NCBI GenBank assembly: GCA_965277875.1
Contig: CBDIDV010000002.1
Location: forward strand, 5,022,001 to 5,086,000
Direction: 5' to 3'
DNA from: CAWFQB01 sp965277875
Lineage (GTDB): Bacteria; Armatimonadota; Chthonomonadetes; Chthonomonadales; Chthonomonadaceae
Length of the DNA: 64,000 nucleotides
The translations under genes and the position numbers were made by a program. The notes beneath the pieces are model-generated. The model ran no database searches, was not told the origin of the DNA, and saw only the letters and a list, made by a program, of their open reading frames with translations. Shown here piece by piece: positions 60,152 to 64,000 of the stretch (position 1 is its first letter; the number at the start of each line of letters is the position of its first letter).

Positions 60152-60630
60152 TTGATCCACAAACCGAGGCTGATAGAATTGGGGCTGAACTCGGAAAAGG
60201 CATCGGCAGAAACGACAAGAACTTCTGTAAGTATCGTAAAGCCCTGATTTCTTCTGATCCCGTGGCATCGTTCATGCGCTTGTACCAGGTGTTGATGTCC
60301 TATCATCATGACGATATGGACGAAACCGATGATTACATTCACATGCAAATGCCGCAACTGGAACGCAAAATAACAGATCGCAATATTTGGAACAGAAACA
60401 CTAAGACCTATAAAATTGTGTGGAAGTCTGAAACGATTTACACGCGTCTTCGGAACGAAGTAGGACATAACAGGCCACATCTGTTTCCACTCAGAAGGAA
60501 ATGCAAGATCATCTGGGCGGGCTGATGAGCTTGGTAAAAAAGTGCATCGAAGACCTCACTCCCTGATGCGCCATTAGATGGATAACCCGCGCGAAGGCCT
60601 CTTGCAACGCACACAAAGGCATCCAAAAAA

Positions 60631-60667
60631 TCAGCCGTCAGGCCACTACAAGTGATTTGACGGCTGA
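60631..60667. other. Hairpin upstream of uvrC
   Basis: A perfect 10-bp stem (60631-60640 with 60658-60667) with an inner CACT/AGTG stem. On the minus strand TTTTTT follows, so it could be a terminator for antisense transcription. The rest of the gap to uvrC has GTTTCGCG and CTCCGTG-type tandem units only. Confidence 0.6.
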
Positions 60668-60776
60668 CTTTCAGATGCTGCGTAGGTATGTTCTCGTTTG
60701 TTTCGCGTGTTTCGCGGTTTCCAATTCTCCTCGTTCCTCCTCCGTGTTCTCCGTGGTTCCACCCTTCTCGGCGTGG

Positions 60777-60782
60777 TACAAT
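60777..60782 (+). promoter_or_regulatory. -10 box next to the uvrC start
   Basis: TACAAT ends nine bases before the ATG. AGGGG lies between, but would be outside or at the very end of the transcript. Confidence 0.45.
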
Positions 60783-60791
60783 AGGGGTACT

Positions 60792-62642
60792 ATGCCCACG
60801 CAATCCGTTGAAGAAAAACTCGCCACCCTGCCGACCAAACCGGGCTGTTACCTGCACAAGGACAAGAACGGCACGGTCATCTATGTCGGCAAGGCCATCA
60901 ACCTCCGCAACCGTGTCCGCAGCTACTTCCAAAAGTCTGCCAACCACACGCCCAAAGTACGGCGTCTGGTCAGCAACATCGCCGACCTGGAATACATCGT
61001 CTGCGAGACCGAACTGGAAGCGCTTGTCCTCGAATGCAACCTCATCAAGAAATACCAGCCGCACTATAATGTGCGCCTGCGCGACGACAAGCAGTACCCC
61101 TACCTGTGCCTGACCCTGTCCGAGCCATTTCCGCGCCTGATTATCACGCGGCGCGTGCGACAGGACAGCAACAAGTATTTCGGGCCGTACCCTAACAGCC
61201 GCAGCGTGTACTCCACGATGGAGCTGGTCAATCGCGTGTTTCCGCTGGTCTCGTGCAACAAGTCCTTTGACGGGCGACCTGTACAGAAGCCGTGCCTGTA
61301 CCACCACATGGGCCAGTGTCTCGCGCCGTGCGCGGGGCTTGCCGACAAGGAAGAGTATCGCGCCTCGTGCAAGGACGTGACCGACTTTTTGGAGGGCCGC
61401 GAAGAGAAGATCGTCAAGAAACTGCGTATCGAGATGGAAGAGGCGTCGGAGAATCTGGAGTTCGAGCGGGCGGCGCGTCTGCGTGACCGGGTGCAGGGAG
61501 TGGAAGAGGTCTTGCAGCGCCAGAAGGTCATCACGACCGAATTGATTGACCAGGACGTAATCGCGGTCGTCGAGGACGACACGGGGCTAAATGGCGCGTG
61601 TGTGCAGATGTTTTTCATACGCGGCGGCAAGCTTATCGGCCAGAACCATTTTCTTGTGGAAGGCACGGACGAGCAGACGCAAAGCGAAGTGGTGCAGGAG
61701 TTCGTCAAGCAGTATTACCAGAACGCGAATTACATCCCCCAGGAGATTTTGCTGCCCCGCGAGATCGAGGAAAACCAGATTATCCAGTCGTGGCTGCGCC
61801 AGAAAAAAGGCAAGAAGGTTGAGGTGATGGTTCCGGTTCGGGGCGACAAGAAGAAACTCGTGGACATGGCGACCGAAAACGCCACGCACGCCCTGGCGCA
61901 GATCAAGGCCGAAATGCGCGCCAAGCTGGGCAACACGGAACTGGCCCTTAAAGAACTCGGTGACGCGCTCGGACTTGCCGGCCCGCCCATGCGGATCGAA
62001 TGCTACGACATCTCCAACACGCAGGGGGCCAATCAAGTGGCTTCGATGGTCGTCTGCGAGCGGGGCCAGATGAACAAGGCCGAGTATCGCCGGTTCAAAA
62101 TCCAGCGCGACGACGACAAGCCCAACGACTTTGCCAGCATGGAGGAAGTAATTCGGCGCAGATTAAAAGAATCGCTGAAGGCCAACAACCCCAAGTTCAG
62201 TAAGCTGCCTGACCTGATTATCGTGGACGGCGGGCGCGGTCAGGTCAGCAGCGCCCTGGCGGCCATGACAGAAACGGGCGTGATGCTGCCCCTTGCCGGA
62301 CTTGCCAAGCAGTTCGAGCATCTGTTTTTGCCCAACGAGACCGACCCGGTCATCCTGCCGCGTACATCTCAGGCCCTGTACCTGATACAGCGCATCCGCG
62401 ACGAGGCGCACCGCTTCGCCAACACCTTCAACGCGCAGCTACGCGGCAAGGATCAGACACGCTCGATATTGGACGAGGTTCCGGGTATCGGGCCGAAGCG
62501 CCGCAAGCAGCTATTGCTCAACTTCGGCAGCGTCGCTAAGATGAAGCAGGCCACGCAGGGCGAACTTGCCCAGGCTCCCGGCATGAACGATGGCCTGGCC
62601 GAAACCCTCTACGACTATCTGCACGACGCCACCAAAGGCTGA
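60792..62642 (+). CDS. uvrC: Excinuclease ABC subunit C
   Basis: A 616-residue nucleotide excision repair nuclease. The N-terminal GIY-YIG nuclease (KPGCYLHKDKNGTVIYVGKA, LRNRVRSYF) makes the 3' cut; a UVR motif for UvrB follows (ENLEFERAARLRDRVQGVEEV), with Cys-rich CNKSFDGRPVQKPCLYHHMGQCLAPC before it. The RNase H-like C-terminal nuclease (RIECYDISNTQGANQVASMVV, DLIIVDGGRGQVSSA) makes the 5' cut, and helix-hairpin-helix motifs end the protein (LDEVPGIGPKRRKQLL). Full length. Confidence 0.97.
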   Translation: MPTQSVEEKLATLPTKPGCYLHKDKNGTVIYVGKAINLRNRVRSYFQKSANHTPKVRRLVSNIADLEYIVCETELEALVLECNLIKKYQPHYNVRLRDDKQYPYLCLTLSEPFPRLIITRRVRQDSNKYFGPYPNSRSVYSTMELVNRVFPLVSCNKSFDGRPVQKPCLYHHMGQCLAPCAGLADKEEYRASCKDVTDFLEGREEKIVKKLRIEMEEASENLEFERAARLRDRVQGVEEVLQRQKVITTELIDQDVIAVVEDDTGLNGACVQMFFIRGGKLIGQNHFLVEGTDEQTQSEVVQEFVKQYYQNANYIPQEILLPREIEENQIIQSWLRQKKGKKVEVMVPVRGDKKKLVDMATENATHALAQIKAEMRAKLGNTELALKELGDALGLAGPPMRIECYDISNTQGANQVASMVVCERGQMNKAEYRRFKIQRDDDKPNDFASMEEVIRRRLKESLKANNPKFSKLPDLIIVDGGRGQVSSALAAMTETGVMLPLAGLAKQFEHLFLPNETDPVILPRTSQALYLIQRIRDEAHRFANTFNAQLRGKDQTRSILDEVPGIGPKRRKQLLLNFGSVAKMKQATQGELAQAPGMNDGLAETLYDYLHDATKG

Positions 62643-62697
62643 CTAAGCACATAATGAGCGCCGAAAACGGCAATATGTCCTACGTGGAGAACGGCAG

Positions 62698-63315
62698 ATG
62701 ACGACAACCTCAACGATAAACCAACAAGTAACAATGCCGGAACGCCGCCTGTGGACGCGGCAGGAATATGAGCGGTTCGTGCGGCTGGGCGCGTTTGGGC
62801 CTGATGATAAATTGGAGTTGATCGAAGGAGAGATCGTAAACAAGATGGCTTCGATGGACACGCCTCATGCGACGACCATTCTGCTGACCACCGAGCAGTT
62901 GCGAATTGTTTTCCCCGTCAGCTTTCAAATCCGTGTCCAGTTGCCCCTGGCGGTCAGCGATCACAGCGAACCGGAACCTGATGTCGCTGTCGTCGTTGGC
63001 GCATTGCGCGATTACGAGGACAATCACCCCACAACGGCCCTGCTTGTTGTTGAGGTCGCGGATACGTCTCTGGCTTACGACCGCAGCGCAAAAGCCGCGC
63101 TTTATGCCCGCGCGGGTGTGGGCGATTACTGGCTACTCAATTTGAACGACCGCTGCCTGGAGGCGCATCGTCAGCCGCAGGCCATGCCGGGGTGCGCATT
63201 CGGCTACGGCTACGCGCAGATCACGAACTACGACGAGACACAAACGATCACGCCGCTTGCCGCCCCCGACGCTTCGATTGCCATCACCGACCTGCTGCCC
63301 CGCCGCCGCGCCTGA
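62698..63315 (+). CDS. Uma2 family (DUF820) putative endonuclease
   Basis: A 205-residue restriction-fold protein: WTRQEYERFVRLGAFGPDDKLELIEGEIVNKM, EPEPDVAVVVG, and VVEVADTSLAYDRSAKAALYARAGVGDYWLLNL. The PD-(D/E)xK site lies in EPDVAVV and LLVVEVADTS (the usual Lys falls in YDRSAKAALYA). Such genes are very numerous in cyanobacteria and similar genomes, often linked to mobile DNA. GGAG precedes the ATG. Confidence 0.92.
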   Translation: MTTTSTINQQVTMPERRLWTRQEYERFVRLGAFGPDDKLELIEGEIVNKMASMDTPHATTILLTTEQLRIVFPVSFQIRVQLPLAVSDHSEPEPDVAVVVGALRDYEDNHPTTALLVVEVADTSLAYDRSAKAALYARAGVGDYWLLNLNDRCLEAHRQPQAMPGCAFGYGYAQITNYDETQTITPLAAPDASIAITDLLPRRRA

Positions 63316-63392
63316 ACAGATGTGCGACTCTGTTATAGACGTACACAAACAACCGTCACAAACGCGCTCGAACAAACAGAAAAAAGAAGATA

Positions 63393-63617
63393 ATGCAAAC
63401 CATCCAGGAACTGTATGAGCAGAATGTTCGCGTCAGGACGGCGGCGGAACGCCTGCAACTGGCGACGCTGATCCTGAATGACATTCCGCCCCAGGCCGTC
63501 GCCGATTACAGCGAGACATGGACGGATGAGGACGTTGAAGACTTTCGCAGCGCCAGCGCCGCGTATGTGTTGAGCCGATTGGAAGAGGAAGAAGCGGGGA
63601 CGGAAGGAAATGCCTGA
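63393..63617 (+). CDS. Probable antitoxin of a MazF-type pair
   Basis: A 74-residue acidic protein (TIQELYEQNVRVRTAAERLQLATLILNDIP, WTDEDVEDFRSASAAYVLSRLEEEEA). It overlaps the MazF-like gene by 8 nt. Similar short acidic ORFs precede PemK/MazF genes elsewhere. Confidence 0.75.
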   Translation: MQTIQELYEQNVRVRTAAERLQLATLILNDIPPQAVADYSETWTDEDVEDFRSASAAYVLSRLEEEEAGTEGNA

Positions 63618-63969
63618 TCCCGGCGATGTGGTAACAGTGGCTTTTGTGGGTGTCACGGGTACAAAGCGCCGGCCTGCGGTCGTGGTGTCCAGTGACCTGT
63701 ACCATGCCAACCGCCCTGATGTGATCGTCGGGCTGTTGACAACACAAATTGGCGGCGCGACGACGCCAACAGATTACCGCTTGCAGGATTAGTCGGCATC
63801 CGGTTTGAACCAGTCCTCCGTATATCGCGCCTTCCTGGGAACGTATACGGCGACATCCGTGCAGGTCATCGGGCGATTGTCGGAGCGCGACTGGCAGGGC
63901 GTACAGGTGTGTTTCACCCTCGCCCTCGCCGTGTCTGCAAAACCGCGATTTTTGTACGACACGGCATGA
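63610..63969 (+). pseudogene. PemK/MazF-type toxin gene with an in-frame TAG
   Basis: Starts GDVVTVAFVGVTGTKRRPAVVVSSDLYHA, typical MazF. At 63790-63792 TAG follows YRLQD, where the family has a Trp (TGG), then the same frame reads SASGLNQSSVYRAFLGTY to a TGA at 63969, the normal C-terminus with LSERDWQGV. A single G-to-A change would explain it. MazF cuts mRNA; the truncated 60-residue product should be inactive. Confidence 0.8.
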
Positions 63970-64000
63970 AAAGCCTGTTTTGCTATACGGCAAATACATC

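Larger units (their letters stand above)
58555..60566 (+). pseudogene. HEPN-like gene disrupted by an insertion sequence
   Basis: Left part 58555-58698 reads IYIGYGKVTHNPDGTKSYHD to SFSADILDP; right part from 60152 continues LDPQTEADRIGAELGKGIGR. Removing the element and one copy of the duplication joins them in frame. The right part ends with TIYTRLRNEVGHNR, where RNEVGH fits the R-x4-H motif of HEPN/ApeA-type RNases. One base is then missing near 60472 (GGCC), after which TSVSTQKEMQDHLGGLMSLV reads to a stop at 60566. The N-terminus is also lost. Function is inferred only. Confidence 0.6.

Overview
The window looks like a chromosomal segment of a GC-rich, flagellated, saprophytic bacterium, most likely from Armatimonadota or a close relative. 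The clues are two DUF1559 pseudopilins with the FPVFAQAREKARG tail after a type IV prepilin leader, a DUF1587/DUF1592-type cytochrome protein next to a Tat-exported DUF1552 protein, an ASPIC/UnbV VCBS protein, secreted glycosidases (GH31, GH106) and a PEP-CTERM protein. The taxon is inferred from this gene content only. I saw no rRNA, tRNA or CRISPR array.

Layout: 0-8.6 kb holds carbohydrate and envelope genes (alpha/beta hydrolase-DUF2156 fusion, sugar isomerase, yicI, VCBS lipoprotein). 8.6-13.4 kb holds two copies of a module (DUF1559 pseudopilin, intercistronic hairpin, small lipoprotein) beside a LacI-family regulator. Palindromes TTTANCGNTAAA sit at one fixed distance from both pseudopilin promoters, and again from the promoter of the DUF1592/DUF1552 operon at 45.8 kb. 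13.5-18.7 kb is flgB-flgC-fliE-fliF-fliG-fliH, ending in a terminator. About 9.8 kb of accessory DNA (18.8-28.6 kb) then separates fliH from fliI: a JAMM-type gene pair, a PIN toxin pair, a broken AAA-WD40 gene, xisH-xisI, a deleted winged-helix-AAA gene, a frameshifted PEP-CTERM gene and an aspartic-protease pair. The flagellar set resumes at 28.6-31.9 kb with fliI, fliJ, a lytic transglycosylase and a MotE-like gene.

32-54.8 kb is mostly ordinary: GH106 rhamnosidase, a nucleoside deaminase, ABC-F ATPase, aquaporin, a tiny membrane protein with a structured leader, the DUF1592/DUF1552 pair, hemolysin III, a glycine-rich RRM protein, a CpsB-like phosphatase, metF, an SDR and an MFS transporter. 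54.8-64 kb is accessory again: a HEAT gene with an in-frame amber codon, a second xisH-xisI pair, a second PIN pair, a complete insertion sequence with an 8-bp target duplication inside a HEPN-like gene, uvrC, Uma2, and a MazEF pair whose toxin carries an in-frame amber codon.

The main regulatory observations are (1) the operator/promoter geometry shared by the two pseudopilin modules and the DUF1592 operon, and (2) two promoters in the 18.8-28.6 kb island that share GTCACGCAA direct repeats spaced 20 and 11 bp, with the last repeat 7 bp from the -10 box. This is the layout used by SARP-type activators, and a SARP-like winged-helix gene lies beside one of them. Intergenic inverted repeats built from short tandem units recur at five places.
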